A stretch of DNA of 64,000 nucleotides from Mesostigma viride (taxonomy: Eukaryota > Streptophyta > Mesostigmatophyceae > Mesostigmatales > Mesostigmataceae): positions 1-64,000 of the forward strand of contig RPFO01001560.1 of assembly GCA_009746045.1 (NCBI GenBank), read 5' to 3'. Every line of letters starts with the position of its first letter. The stretch's first letter is position 1. Below, piece by piece: positions 47,480 to 58,845 of this stretch. Below the pieces are notes generated by a model. The model ran no database searches. It was not told the DNA's origin and was given only the letters and a program-made list of their open reading frames with translations. The position numbers and the translations under genes are program-made.

Positions 47480-50390
47480 ATGGCGCCGAAGAACTCGGAA
47501 GCTAAGAACAACAATGTCCGTCCCACCCTTCAGCGGGGAGGGGCAGGAAACGGTCGGGGTCGGCCTCCCGCTAACCGGGAGCCCCCCATTACCACGAGAC
47601 TGCCTTTCACGGCGTCTCAGAGGAGAATTCTCCTCGCAGTTCCCCACCGCGGGAGCGTGACGAAAATGTCACCTACCGCATGGTGGTGGCGGACACCCTC
47701 GCCGGCAGCGTGAAGCTGTCGCTGCCGAGGAGTCTGCCCCCCAGGGGAACAGGGGCACCGGGACTCGCAACGAGTCCGAGGTTGCCCCGCACCTCATGCC
47801 ACCCGCCCCAGGGCGACAGGTGGAAGAGGATTCCTCCTCTATGGAGGAGGGGGAGGCTTCACCCTCTCCTAGGAGAGAGGTGACCTCCGGCCAGACGAGG
47901 TCATCGTCTGGCAATACCTCTGTCGGGAGGGCGCTGGCAGGCATGAGCCTCGGCGCGAACCCGACCCCTGCGTCCCAGGACGCAGGTGAGGTTTATGTTG
48001 ACGGTTGGGGCCAGCTCCCCTTCAAGATCCCGGTGCGTAATGCACCAAATTTTCTGCCTTTCGACGGCTGGCGACTCCGCCAGCAGAGTACCCTCCCTGG
48101 CGGCTTCGTCCTGACCAAGTTCGCGGTTCAGGCGGTGGCGGCCGAGCTCCCGGAGGACGTCCATTGTCGTTTTTCGCATGTTCAGGTTGCGATTTTGATC
48201 CGGCTGTACTTCTTGGCCGTGAGACAAGGAGTAACGGCTCTCGACATGTATTCGGAGGCTCGCCAGGTGGCAGCGGCCACGGTGGTGGCCAAGCCACCTC
48301 GGCCGGCCGAGGAGATGCCAAGGATGCCACCTGTCGTGCCAGTCGGCTGGGGACCTGCGACGGCATCCCCTGGTTCGGCAGCGACATCGACTGCGTCGCA
48401 GCAGCTGGCTGCAACTGTGTCGCCCCCGGCGTCGGCGGCGACCTTGCCGGCCGCGGCATCCAAGACTGCAGCACCGGTGGGCGCCCCGTCTTCTCCAGTG
48501 GTGCGACAGCGACAGCGACAGCAGCAGCAGCGACAGCGGCAGCGACCCCTAGGCGGGCGGAGGGCAAGCGCCAGCCGCCTCCCCACGACACACCCGCCGC
48601 TGAGTCGGCACCGTCGGCATCAGCCGACAACACCAACGCCATCACCACCCACCCCCCACGAAGGCGGGTGCTTCGGCACCCCCATCGCAGTCCCAAGCCC
48701 CCGGCAGGGCCGGCAAGGGACCTGCCACGGCCCAGGCCGTGGCAAGGGATCATCCATCTCCCCCAGGGGAGGAGGATGTGGCCATGGAGACAGCCGAGGC
48801 ACGCATCCCTGGGGATGACGTCGTCTCACTCCGTGAGCCAACCCTTTGGCGCGCAGTCCAGCGCTGCGCCCAGGGTATCCAAGGGGTGGCCAGCGAGAGG
48901 CTGGACGACAGGTTGGCTGAACACACCAGCCTGTTGTGTGCGATCATCTATCATTTGCTCGATCAACCCTCGATTGAGCCGATGACCAGGAGGATGTGCG
49001 AGGCACTCCTCCCCGCCCTGCAGACCTTGCTGCGAGGCAAGAAGATCAGGGTGAATCTGGCCACGATGGTGGAGATGGTGCAGACGTTGCACCGGGTGTG
49101 CATGCAGCAAGCAAGTATGTATCTCCCCACTTGGTTGCGTGTACAGACAGGTAGCCAGCAGGGGGGGACGTGCAGCAGACAAGCTCATCTAGCAGTGAGG
49201 ATAGTGATGTTTCTCTCACCCCTACCTTTGAGCAATGGGAGGCAGCTAGGGCACGCAAGAGGCAGGCACAGAGTCAGGGTGTGCAGGGGGGCATGGACAT
49301 GTCATCTTCACCAGCACATGTTGTGCAGGCACCTAACCCCCCAGTGCAACCAGCCACGCGTAGCAGGCCCTCACAGGTCTCACCTAGCATCCCACACACT
49401 GCCAATGCTGCTACATCCCCAGGCAGGTCTTCTTCTCCCTCTCCCTCTTCACCCTCTCAGGACTGGCCAGTCTATAACGAGCATAGGCCAATTGACAGGA
49501 TTATGGTGAGGGGGCTGCCAGAGGGGTATACTAGGCAGCAGGGTGCTCAGCTTCTTCTCTCTCTCAAGCTGCTAGGGAGGAGCTGAATATCAAGAACTGG
49601 TTTGGGGCACTCATGCAGGGTGATTTCTTCCACCAATCCAATCCCTCCATCCAGCACTTGGTATCCATATATCAGCAAAGTATCCCAGGTGGCAGGATAC
49701 ACAGGGTAGGGAGCCATGGGAGAATTTTCTGCGTGATCTGCATGACCTGCTGTCTGCTCCCACCACTGTTGACATGTACTCTGCGTTTAACTGGGTGAAA
49801 ACCTATAAGGTAGAAACTCAGAACTATGTAGCAGAGATCAAGAAGTGGGAACTTGCAGTGAAGGCCCACCCCGAGGTTAGCAAGCTAGATCACAAGTGGC
49901 TTGTTCATTCCCTGCTCGAGAAGCTTAACCTTGATCGTAACACCTTTGCCATGATCACCACAGGCTTGGCCACCCATTGGGAGTCGATGAAAGAGGCTCT
50001 CGATTATGTTAAGCTAGCCCTGGGTCCACTGTGTCAGGACTCAGCCCCTCCCCCCTCTACCTCTTCCCCCCCTGCTGTCAAGCGGGCCGGGGGGAGGAAT
50101 CAGATGAGGAGGGTAAGGCCAGGAAGGCCAAGGACAAGCGTCCTGTGACGCTAGGGGAGGTGAAGACTCTTATGAGTCAGTTTGTTAAGAGCCTCAAGGG
50201 CAAGGGCAAGGGCAAGGGCAAGGGCAAGGGCAAGGGGCAGGGGAAGGGGAAGGGTAGGTCATCCCCCCCAGGGGGGAACGCTAACAAGTCTTCTGGGGCT
50301 GGGTCCTCCACCCCCAAGAAGGATGTGAAATGTGTGCGTTGTGGGCGTCGTGGACACAGCAAGGACAAGTGCCACAAACACAAGGAGCAC
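47480..50390 (+). pseudogene. Gag region of the copia-like element, broken by several frameshifts
   Basis: Gag-like sequence is spread over at least four frames. Pieces: 47480-47713 (MAPKNSEA start), 47796-48818 (conserved VYVDGWGQLPFKIPVRNAP block, then Pro/Ala/Gln-rich with a CAGCGA microsatellite), about 48739-49100 (EPTLWRAVQRCAQGIQ...), 49170-49580 (Ser-rich, then DWPVYNEHRPIDRIMV) and about 49600-50150 (NWFGALMQGDFFHQSNPS ... KTYKVETQNYVAEIKKWEL). A Lys/Gly-rich tract (50190-50260) precedes a CCHC zinc knuckle, CVRCGRRGHSKDKC (about 50329-50370). Comparison with the partial reverse copy at 61.9-64.0 kb shows one-base differences at 49571-49590 (extra G, extra T) that explain one break. 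A GC-AG intron after 49108 (CAAG|GCAAGT type) is an alternative for another. Confidence 0.7.
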
Positions 50391-50404
50391 CTGCGCACCT
50401 GGAG

Positions 50405-51544
50405 GTGCTCTGCCACAAGTGCCTGGGACCGCCTCACGGGGACCCCGCCAAGTGCACCAAGGAGCCGTGGCAGCCCCCTAAATGTAAGTCCTCACACCCT
50501 CACACGTGTCATGATGAGTCGTGTCCCCTACACCACCCAATATCCAGCTCCACTGCCCAGGCAGGGACACAGGATGGGAGGATGTTGACAGGATGTCAAG
50601 TTAACTCTGTTACCTCTCACTCTCCACCTTCATGCTCAGCTGTCAAGGCTGTAAGCAAGGTTGGCAAAGTGTTGAAGTATTACACAGAAACCTCTGACAG
50701 TGAACCCAGGTTCACCTCCTTGATACCCAAGGTGTCCAGGGTCATGACCCAAGCTCTTAGTAACATCAGTTATGAGGAGCTGGCATTGCAACTGCACTTA
50801 CTGTATGGTCATGAGACATGTGCAGAGGTGGTAGCAGCTGCATTGGGAGGTACGGCACTCAGGAAGGCATGTCAGCTGATCAGAAAACACTGTCAGCACT
50901 GCCAAATGTATGCACCTAAACCACCCAAGTGGCATGTAGCTACACCACCTAAGTGCAAGGGCAGAGTGGTCGGGGATGTGTTCCATATTAAGGGACAGCC
51001 CTATCTGGCTTTAAAGGACGCATGGTCCAGGTACACAGCAATAGAACCTCTCCCTGGTATGGACAAGTCTCAGTTGCATAGAGCTATATTAATAGCACAA
51101 GCCAGGTACTACCCAGTAGAAGCACTGCTGTTAGATCAGCAATTTAGTTGCCTTGCTGGGGCAGAGGGCTGTGAAGCTATAGACCTGGCTGGGCTAGAAG
51201 ATCATGAGAGACAAGGTATCATTGAGAGGGCAATTAGGTCTATCAAAACCTTGGTAGCCAAAGAAGGTGAGAACCTGTTAGCTGACAGTGGGTCATACGC
51301 TGATAGGGCACTGTGGGCTACTAAGATATGCCAGATACTCAATAGACGACCACTCCTGCAGACACCCTATGGTATTATCACACCAGATGGGTTACAGGCT
51401 GGGATATACCCACCTGAGGTACTAGCTGTGTACAATGCACAGCGTGCCCACGCTGCCAGCAGATTGGCAGCCAAGGATGCCAAGCATCCACGCCCTCCTT
51501 CAAGGAAGGGGACACAGTTCTCTTCTATAAGGAGTCAGGGCTAG
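50405..51544 (+). CDS. Integrase of the copia-like element
   Basis: Begins with a second Cys/His cluster (CHKCLGPPHGDPAKC), then integrase. The zinc-binding HHCC is LHLLYGHETC ... CQLIRKHCQHC (about 50790-50910). The catalytic triad is VVGDVF (about 50975), LLLDQQF (about 51135) and GIIERAIRS (about 51225). The second Asp and the Glu are 30 residues apart, shorter than the usual 35. The frame stops at 51544, but the GDTVLFYKESG...WLGPATIL domain typical of integrase C-termini continues in the next frame from about 51505, so one frameshift separates integrase from the rest of Pol. The start is set by open frame, not by an ATG; it is probably part of a polyprotein. Confidence 0.8.
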   Translation: MLCHKCLGPPHGDPAKCTKEPWQPPKCKSSHPHTCHDESCPLHHPISSSTAQAGTQDGRMLTGCQVNSVTSHSPPSCSAVKAVSKVGKVLKYYTETSDSEPRFTSLIPKVSRVMTQALSNISYEELALQLHLLYGHETCAEVVAAALGGTALRKACQLIRKHCQHCQMYAPKPPKWHVATPPKCKGRVVGDVFHIKGQPYLALKDAWSRYTAIEPLPGMDKSQLHRAILIAQARYYPVEALLLDQQFSCLAGAEGCEAIDLAGLEDHERQGIIERAIRSIKTLVAKEGENLLADSGSYADRALWATKICQILNRRPLLQTPYGIITPDGLQAGIYPPEVLAVYNAQRAHAASRLAAKDAKHPRPPSRKGTQFSSIRSQG

Positions 51545-51606
51545 GGAAGGTTGGGACATGGTTAGGCCCAGCCACTATCCTTAAGTTTTCCAGCACAGGC
51601 AAGACT

Positions 51607-54126
51607 GTGCATGTGAAACACAATGACACTGGGCATGTGCACAAGTGCTCACCTCACAGGATTAAATTGTATTACACTCCACTGTCAGACGTGGCAGAGG
51701 AGGAAGAGCTGATGGTCGACAGCTCAGTACAGTTGCCTGGTATATCTGGAGTACCCAGTGAGTGGTTGTTTGGAACACACACTGGTGAGTGTGATAGCCA
51801 CAACACATGTGCACCCCAGGTCACCCTCAGTGAGCCTAGCCAGCCACAGCAGGTTAGACCACCTGTCAACGAGGGCACTAACCAAGAAGGTGGTCAGCAA
51901 GACAGCACACCTTCAGCGGTACCAGCTCAACCCATACCTACCGTGTCCAAACATGGGCTAGCAGAAGCGGTCCGCATACTGCAAGCAGCGCATAGAGCCA
52001 AAGCTCACACTGCTGCAGGGTCAGCCAAAGTGAGTAGGGCAGGTCACAGCGACAACAATCCAGCTCTAGTCGCGGTTGACACCCAAGCTCAGGTTAGCAT
52101 CATCAGTGCATTGGCTGTACCACACCTAGAGTTAGAGCCTTCCCCTTGGCAACGGGTGGCTGATTTCTCTGGGCAGGCTAGCTTGACTGTTAAAGGTCAG
52201 GTTACCTTAAACATTCTTGGTATCCCCACACCTTTTCAGGTACTGGAAGGATACACAGGAAATGCTTTGTTGGGTGATCCATTTATTTCTTACCCAGGTG
52301 TCACCATCTCTTGTGATAGGCTTGAGGTACAGGGCCTGGGTGGGGTGTCACTTGATCATTTTCAGGTACCACTCCAGACTTTGGTTGACACACAGCCAGC
52401 CACTGTCAAATTTGTTGCACCAAAGTATGCACCTGGGCACGAGCCACGTGTGGCAGATTTGGTGCACAGTCAGAAACTGCACCCCAAAGCATTTGGATTG
52501 GGAAAGTATGATGTTGCAAAAATGTCTCCCCTCTCCTATGAGCAGATTGTCCAGGACTGTCAAACTCAGGAAGGTTTCACTAAGTGGGTTGAAGCTTTTA
52601 GAAAGGCTATGGATGAATGGGTGGTTCCAGATCCACGTAGTCCCACCCACACACCTCCAGTCACTCCCTTAGAGCGTAAGCCCAACGGGAGCAAGCACCT
52701 AAGACTTAAGTTCGTGTGCAAGCACAAGCAAGCAGCAGATGGCTCTGTCATTTTCCATGCTAGGCCTTGTGTGACTGAGTTTAAGGGATCCACTGATTTG
52801 ACAGAGGCAGATCTGTATACACCTGGCATTCAGCAAACTTCTCTTAAAATTTTGCTGTCTGTTTTTCTAGGGCACATCAATCAAGGTGATGATTATGTGT
52901 GCAAAGCCACTGACATTAAACGTGCATTTCTGAAAGGCTCACCTGAAATAGCTGAGCAAGTTTGGCATGGGAAGGTGTATGTGGTCAACACACCTCAGGT
53001 GTGGTCTAAGGATATCCCACAACCATTTCTGAAAGCCAACATAGGAGTGGAAGGTCTGCAATCTGCTCCTAGAATTTTCAGAATGTCAGCTCAAGCTGTG
53101 TTTGAGAAGCTAGGTGCTCGGTATGATGACATAGACCCTTGCTTCTTTGTTGTCCCTCACCCTCATGGCATGATCATGTTTGTGTGGCATGGGGATGATC
53201 AGCTTATTGCTGGGCCTAGGCAGGCTGTGGATGATTTTATTGCCAACGTGTCTAAGTCTTTTGAGATTGGCAAGCAGCTAGAGCTGGGCACCATTGCTAT
53301 TAAGTTCTGTGGCACAATGTTGCAGCTTCAGAAGCAAGCAGATCAGTGGGTCTGTGCAATGTACTCTCCATCAGATTACATGCACAGTTGTAAGGAAGTG
53401 CTGCAGACTAAAATCAAACCTTGTGACTGTCCCACCATTAGGGGCAAGCTGGGGTGGTTGTGTTCTACTTGTGCACCACACTTGGCAGTAGTCAGCAGGG
53501 TTGATGATGCAGTTCTTATGCAGGTAGGCCACAAGGCTATCAACAAGCTCCTGCAGGCTGGTCCACCCCTTATCTTGCATTCCCTGGAACTCTTTAAGCC
53601 CATTCACATTCAGGCTATAATGGACAGTTCCATGGAATCACGGCAGATTACTCAACTGCAGGCTAGGGAGGCTGGCTTATTTTTTGTACAAAATGCTGAC
53701 CAACCCATGTCACTCATCTCATGGTATAGCAGGCTACATAGGCGTAAAGCTGTTAGTAGCAATGCTGCTGAGTGCAGGGCAGTTGTGTCAGCTGTGCTAC
53801 ATGCCAGGTATCTCAATCATGTCCTGGTTTGGTTACAGAAGCAAGCAGGCAGTCAGGCTGGGGTGGTGGCTCACTTGCACACCGACAGTCAATCTCTCCT
53901 CAGTTTCCTTGACAACCCTTATGCTGTGCATACTGATTTGGACTGGGTGATCCTGAAACAGGAGTGCACCTACTGGGAGTCTACCAATCATGTGCCGGAC
54001 AAGGCCAACGCCGCGGATGCGTTGACCAAGGTGCCCCAGCTAGCACCTGAGCAGTACCAACTGCTCTATCACATGATGAACCCCTACGGCAAGCAGGCCA
54101 GCCTGCCCCCGCCGGTAGACACCTAG
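51607..54126 (+). CDS. Retropepsin-like, RT and RNase H polyprotein of the copia-like element
   Basis: 839 residues from the first ATG; the open frame reaches further 5' and includes the integrase C-terminus. Domain order: ALVAVDTQAQVSII (retropepsin active-site loop, Asp near residue 158) with NALLGDPFI (near 221); RT with ATDIKRAFLKGS (Asp near 436) and FVWHGDDQLIAG (DD near 530, where copia usually has YVDD); RNase H with MDSSMES (about 672), NAAECRA (722), LHTDSQS (760) and the copia signature NAADALTK. DTQA replaces the usual DTGA or DSGA, so protease activity is uncertain. In Ty1/copia elements the protease normally precedes integrase; here it follows. Confidence 0.85.
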   Translation: MHVKHNDTGHVHKCSPHRIKLYYTPLSDVAEEEELMVDSSVQLPGISGVPSEWLFGTHTGECDSHNTCAPQVTLSEPSQPQQVRPPVNEGTNQEGGQQDSTPSAVPAQPIPTVSKHGLAEAVRILQAAHRAKAHTAAGSAKVSRAGHSDNNPALVAVDTQAQVSIISALAVPHLELEPSPWQRVADFSGQASLTVKGQVTLNILGIPTPFQVLEGYTGNALLGDPFISYPGVTISCDRLEVQGLGGVSLDHFQVPLQTLVDTQPATVKFVAPKYAPGHEPRVADLVHSQKLHPKAFGLGKYDVAKMSPLSYEQIVQDCQTQEGFTKWVEAFRKAMDEWVVPDPRSPTHTPPVTPLERKPNGSKHLRLKFVCKHKQAADGSVIFHARPCVTEFKGSTDLTEADLYTPGIQQTSLKILLSVFLGHINQGDDYVCKATDIKRAFLKGSPEIAEQVWHGKVYVVNTPQVWSKDIPQPFLKANIGVEGLQSAPRIFRMSAQAVFEKLGARYDDIDPCFFVVPHPHGMIMFVWHGDDQLIAGPRQAVDDFIANVSKSFEIGKQLELGTIAIKFCGTMLQLQKQADQWVCAMYSPSDYMHSCKEVLQTKIKPCDCPTIRGKLGWLCSTCAPHLAVVSRVDDAVLMQVGHKAINKLLQAGPPLILHSLELFKPIHIQAIMDSSMESRQITQLQAREAGLFFVQNADQPMSLISWYSRLHRRKAVSSNAAECRAVVSAVLHARYLNHVLVWLQKQAGSQAGVVAHLHTDSQSLLSFLDNPYAVHTDLDWVILKQECTYWESTNHVPDKANAADALTKVPQLAPEQYQLLYHMMNPYGKQASLPPPVDT

Positions 54127-55148
54127 TCCACCCCTCCCCAGGGAGGGTGGCTAGTCTCCCCACCCCTACTATGGGGCAACCCCTGTCAGGGGGTAGGGGT
54201 ACCCAGACCCGGGCCCAGGCCACGGGGTGTCTTATCATCAGCACTAGCTCCTGGGGAGGAGCTGAACCTGTATGCCTTGTAAGCCCTGTTTTATGGTGAA
54301 TAAATTGAGTCTCTTTGACTTTGTCTCTCTCATGGAATTTCGTTAGCTCATCTCTTGGGAGGTGAGCTGTCAATCCTTCACAAGTGTGTCATTGTGTCAG
54401 TCATGGTGACAGTACTTGTACATGGCATTGTTATGTGGCTGGGTCATGTTCATGGTTACCTTGTACATGTGCATGTGCATGTGCATGTAACGTGTGACAG
54501 TCTTAGTCCTGTGACTGTGCCTGTTGTGTCTTATGCTGCCATCTGGTCCCAGGACCTGTGGTAGGGTGATGGGCAGTCCACCCATTCGCCATGTGCAAAT
54601 CAAGTGGAGAACCAGTTCCCACTTGTCAGTTGCCTGTGCTTACCACCATGTGGCACTCACAGGTATCTGGCTGCTCTGGCCCAGGTCAGCAGTGGCAAAA
54701 CATCAGGTCCTAAGCACCTGGGGAAGACCTCTGGTTTCACTAGAGTCATCCCATTGGTTTTTGGGAAGTGGATGTTGCATGGGGTTCCATCCACAAGTGG
54801 CAATCAAGCCCCCCTTTTTCTACCATCTGCAGTGACAGATGCCAGGGAAATGACGACAATTCGCTCCTTCAAAGATGGAAACTGGGCACTCCTTATATGC
54901 TGTGACATGTGACTTGCATGACGTCCTGTGTGACGAATGGCCGCAGTACCTCATTTATGTTTTCCCCACTATTGAGGGGGAGGAACCCCCGTAGTGCTTG
55001 GCAGGGTTAAATCAGCAGTCAGCATCAGTATAGTCCGTTTCTGGGGCCCTTCTCTAATCCAGTTGTGACTGTATGGGCTCTGGTTGCCTTGCAACGGTTG
55101 GTAGGTCAGACTTGGAGCATGTTCCAATCTGAAAGAAAACATAATGGG
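54127..55148 (+). other. Non-coding 3' internal region of the copia-like element
   Basis: About 1 kb between the Pol stop and the 3' LTR without a credible gene. It holds an AATAAA at about 54299, a CATGTGCATGTGCATGTGCATG microrepeat near 54467-54488 (given here only as a GTGCAT repeat), and a purine-rich GAAAGAAAACATAATGGG directly before the LTR that may be the polypurine tract. The length is unusual for a compact copia element. Confidence 0.6.
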
Positions 55149-55557
55149 AGTTAGCTGAGATACCTCGAGGCTGACTTGTGGCCGGAGCCACACAGGGGAA
55201 CATACAGTGTGACCGGAGTTATTCTGGCGGAGACAGAATAACGGTGCCGAGCGCCGGTTGTGGCGCGACGCACACACGTGTACGCAAGTTACGTAGCTAG
55301 CAACTAGTCTAGTGGACGTTGTGCGTAGTAACGTTGCTCCAGGTCTAGAAGCCTCTAGAACCTGGACACGTGGCGGACAAGTGAGCGTAGTCCAGTTGTC
55401 CTAGGGATCTCGTGTGAGTGATGTGTCCACGACATATAATGTGTGCCCACATATGGAGTGAATAATGACAAGGAACGCCCCGATCCCTGGCGTTGCTGCA
55501 GCCATCATTCTCACACTGAGTCCCCAACGTCTCCGACGTACATCTATATATCTAACT
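55149..55557 (+). repeat. 3' LTR
   Basis: 409 bp; one extra C relative to the 5' LTR is the only difference seen. Followed by the ACATG target duplication and the continuing minisatellite. Confidence 0.9.
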
Positions 55558-58500
55558 ACATGTACACACACCGCGCACGCAAGGGGCGGCTGCACACACA
55601 CGTACCTACACCGCGCACGCAAGGGGCGGCTGCACACTGTCACACGTACATACACCGCGCACGCAAGGGGCAACTGCACACACATGTACATACACCGCGC
55701 ACGCAAGGGGCAACTGCACACACATGTACACACACCGCGCACGCAAGGGGCAACTGCACACACACGTACACACACCGCGCACGCTTGGGGCGGCTGCACA
55801 CACACGTACCTACACCGCGCACGCAAGGGGCGGCTGCACACACACGTACATCCACCGCGCACGCAAGGGGCAACTGCACACACATGTACACACACCGCGC
55901 ACGCTTGGGGCAGCTGCACTCACATGTACACACACCGCGCACGCAAGGGCCGGCTGCACACACACGAAAAACCACCGCGCACGCAAGGGGCAACTGCACA
56001 CACACGTACATCCACCGCGCACGCAAGGGGCGGCTGCACACACACGTACACACACCGCGCACGCAAGGGGCAACTGCACACACATGTACACACACCGCGC
56101 ACGCTTGGGGCGGCTGCACACACACGTACCTACACCGCGCACGCAAGGGCGGCTGCACACACACGTACATACACCGCGCACGCAAGGGGCAACTGCACAC
56201 ACATGTACATACACCGTGCAACCACGGGGCGGCTGCACACACACGTACATACACCGCGCACGCAAGGGGCAACTGCACACACATGTACACACACCGCGCA
56301 CGCTTGGGGCGGCTGCACACACACGTACCTACACCGCGCACGCAAGGGGCGGCTGCACACACACGTACATACACCGCGCACGCAAGGGGCAACTGCACAC
56401 ACATGTACATACACCGCGCAACCACGGGGCGGCTGCACACACACGTACACACACCGCGCACGCAAGGGGCAGCTGCACACACACGTACATACACCATGCA
56501 CGCAAGGGGCTGCACACACACTTACACACACCTTGCACGCAAGGGCCGGCATGCACACACACTGGCATACACCGCGCACGCAAGGGGCGGCTGCACACAC
56601 GTACATACACCGCGCACGCAAGGGGCGAGTGCACACACACGTACACACACCGCGCACGCAATTAAGGGACGGCTGCACACACACGTACATACACCGCGCA
56701 CGCAAGGGCAACGGCACTCACATGTACATACACCATGCACGCAAGGGGCGGCTGCACACACACGTACACACACCATGCACGCAAGGAGCGACTTCACGCA
56801 CAGGTACACACACCATGCACGCAAGGTTCGGCTGCACACACATGTACATCCACCGCGCACGCAAGGGGCGGCTGCACACACATGTACATACACCATGCAC
56901 GCAAGGGGCGGCTGCACACCCATGTACATCCACCGCGCACGCAAGGGGCGAGTGCACACACACGTACACACACCGCGCACGCAAGGGGCGGCTGCACACA
57001 CACGTACACACACCATGCACGCAATTGCCGGCATGCACACACACGTACATCCACCGCGCACGCAAGGGGCAACTGCACACACATGTACACACACCGCGCA
57101 CGCTTGGGGCAGCTGCACTCACATGTACACACACCGCGCACGCAAGGGCCGGCTGCACACACACGTACATACACCGCGCACGCAAGGGGCAACTGCACAC
57201 ACATGTACACACACCGCGCACGCAAGGGGCAACTGCACACACACGTACATACACCGCGCACGCAAGGGGCAACTGCACACACATGTACATACACCGCGCA
57301 ACCACGGGGCGGCTGCACACACACGTACATACACCGCGCACGCAAGGGGCAACTGCACACACATGTACACACACCGCGCACGCTTGGGGCGGCTGCACAC
57401 ACACGTACCTACACCGCGCACGCAAGGGGCGGCTGCACACACACGTACATACACCGCGCACGCAAGGGGCAACTGCACACACATGTACATACACCGCGCA
57501 ACCACGGGGCGGCTGCACACACACGTACACACACCGCGCACGCAAGGGGCAGCTGCACACACACGTACATACACCATGCACGCAAGGGGCTGCACACACA
57601 CTTACACACACCTTGCACGCAAGGGCCGGCATGCACACACACTGGCATACACCGCGCACGCAAGGGGCGGCTGCACACACGTACATACACCGCGCACGCA
57701 AGGGGCGGCTGCACACACACGTACATACACCGCGCACGCTTGGGGCAGCTGCACTCACATGTACACACACCGCGCACGCTTGGGGCGGCTGCACACACAC
57801 GTACCTACACCGCGCACGCAAGCGGCGGCTGCACACACACGTACATACACCGCGCACGCAAGGGGCAACTGCACACACATGTACATACACCGCGCAACCA
57901 CGGGGCGGCTGCACACACACGTACATACACCGCGCACGCAAGGGGCGGCTGCACACATACGTACATACACCGCGCACGCAAGGGGCGACTGCACACCCAT
58001 GTACATCCACCGCGCACGCAAGGGCCGGCTGCACACACACGTACACACACCATGCACGCAAGGGCCGGCTGCACACACACGTACATACACCGCGCACGCA
58101 AGGGGCGGCTGCACACACACGTACACACACCGCGCACGCAAGGGGCAGCTGCACACACACGTACATACACCATGCACGCAAGGGGCTGCACACACACGTA
58201 CAGACACCATGCACGCAAGGGCCGGCATGCACACACAGTACACACACCGCGCACGCAAGGGGCGGCTGCACACACACGTACATACACTGCGCACGCAAGG
58301 GGCTGCTGCACACACACTTACACTCACCATGCACGCGAGGGTCGGCTGCACACACACGTACACACACCGCGCACGCAAGGGACGGCTGCACACACACGTA
58401 CATACACCGCGCACGCAAGGGGCGGCTGCACTTATATGTACACACACCACGCACGCAAGGGGCGGCTGCACACACACGTACATACACCGCGCACGCAAGG

Positions 58501-58845
58501 ACCGGCTCCACTCACATGTACATCCACCGCGCAACCACGGGGCGGCTGCACACACACGTACATACACCGCGCACGCAAGGGGCTGCTGCACACACACTTA
58601 CACACAAAATGCACGCTTGGGGCGACGGCACTCACATGTACATACACCGCGCACGAAAGGGGTGGCTGCACACACACGTACATCCACCGCGCACGCAAGG
58701 GGCGGCTGCACACACACATACATACATGCACCATGCACGCAAGGGGCGAGTGCACACACATGTACATACACCGCGCACGCAAGGGGCAACTGCCCACACA
58801 TGGACATACACCATGCACGCAAGGGGCGGCTGCACACACATGTAC
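55558..58845. repeat. 40-bp minisatellite, segment 7
   Basis: About 82 units. A CACTGTCACACG interruption near 55635 is unique to this segment. From about 56430 the unit order follows that at 18530-19760 and 39930-41150, including the GCAATTAAGGGACGG unit. Confidence 0.95.

Larger units (their letters stand above)
47062..55557 (+). mobile_element. Ty1/copia-like LTR retrotransposon, complete
   Basis: Two LTRs of 408 and 409 bp with 6-bp inverted ends AGTTAG/CTAACT, flanked by the 5-bp duplication ACATG (47057-47061 and 55558-55562). Internal order: Gag with CCHC knuckle, integrase, retropepsin-like domain, RT, RNase H. LTRs differ by one C (ACGCCCG versus ACGCCCCG), indicating a very recent insertion. 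Despite this, Gag and the integrase-RT junction are frameshifted. The RT and RNase H motifs are copia-type; the position of the protease is not. Confidence 0.9.
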
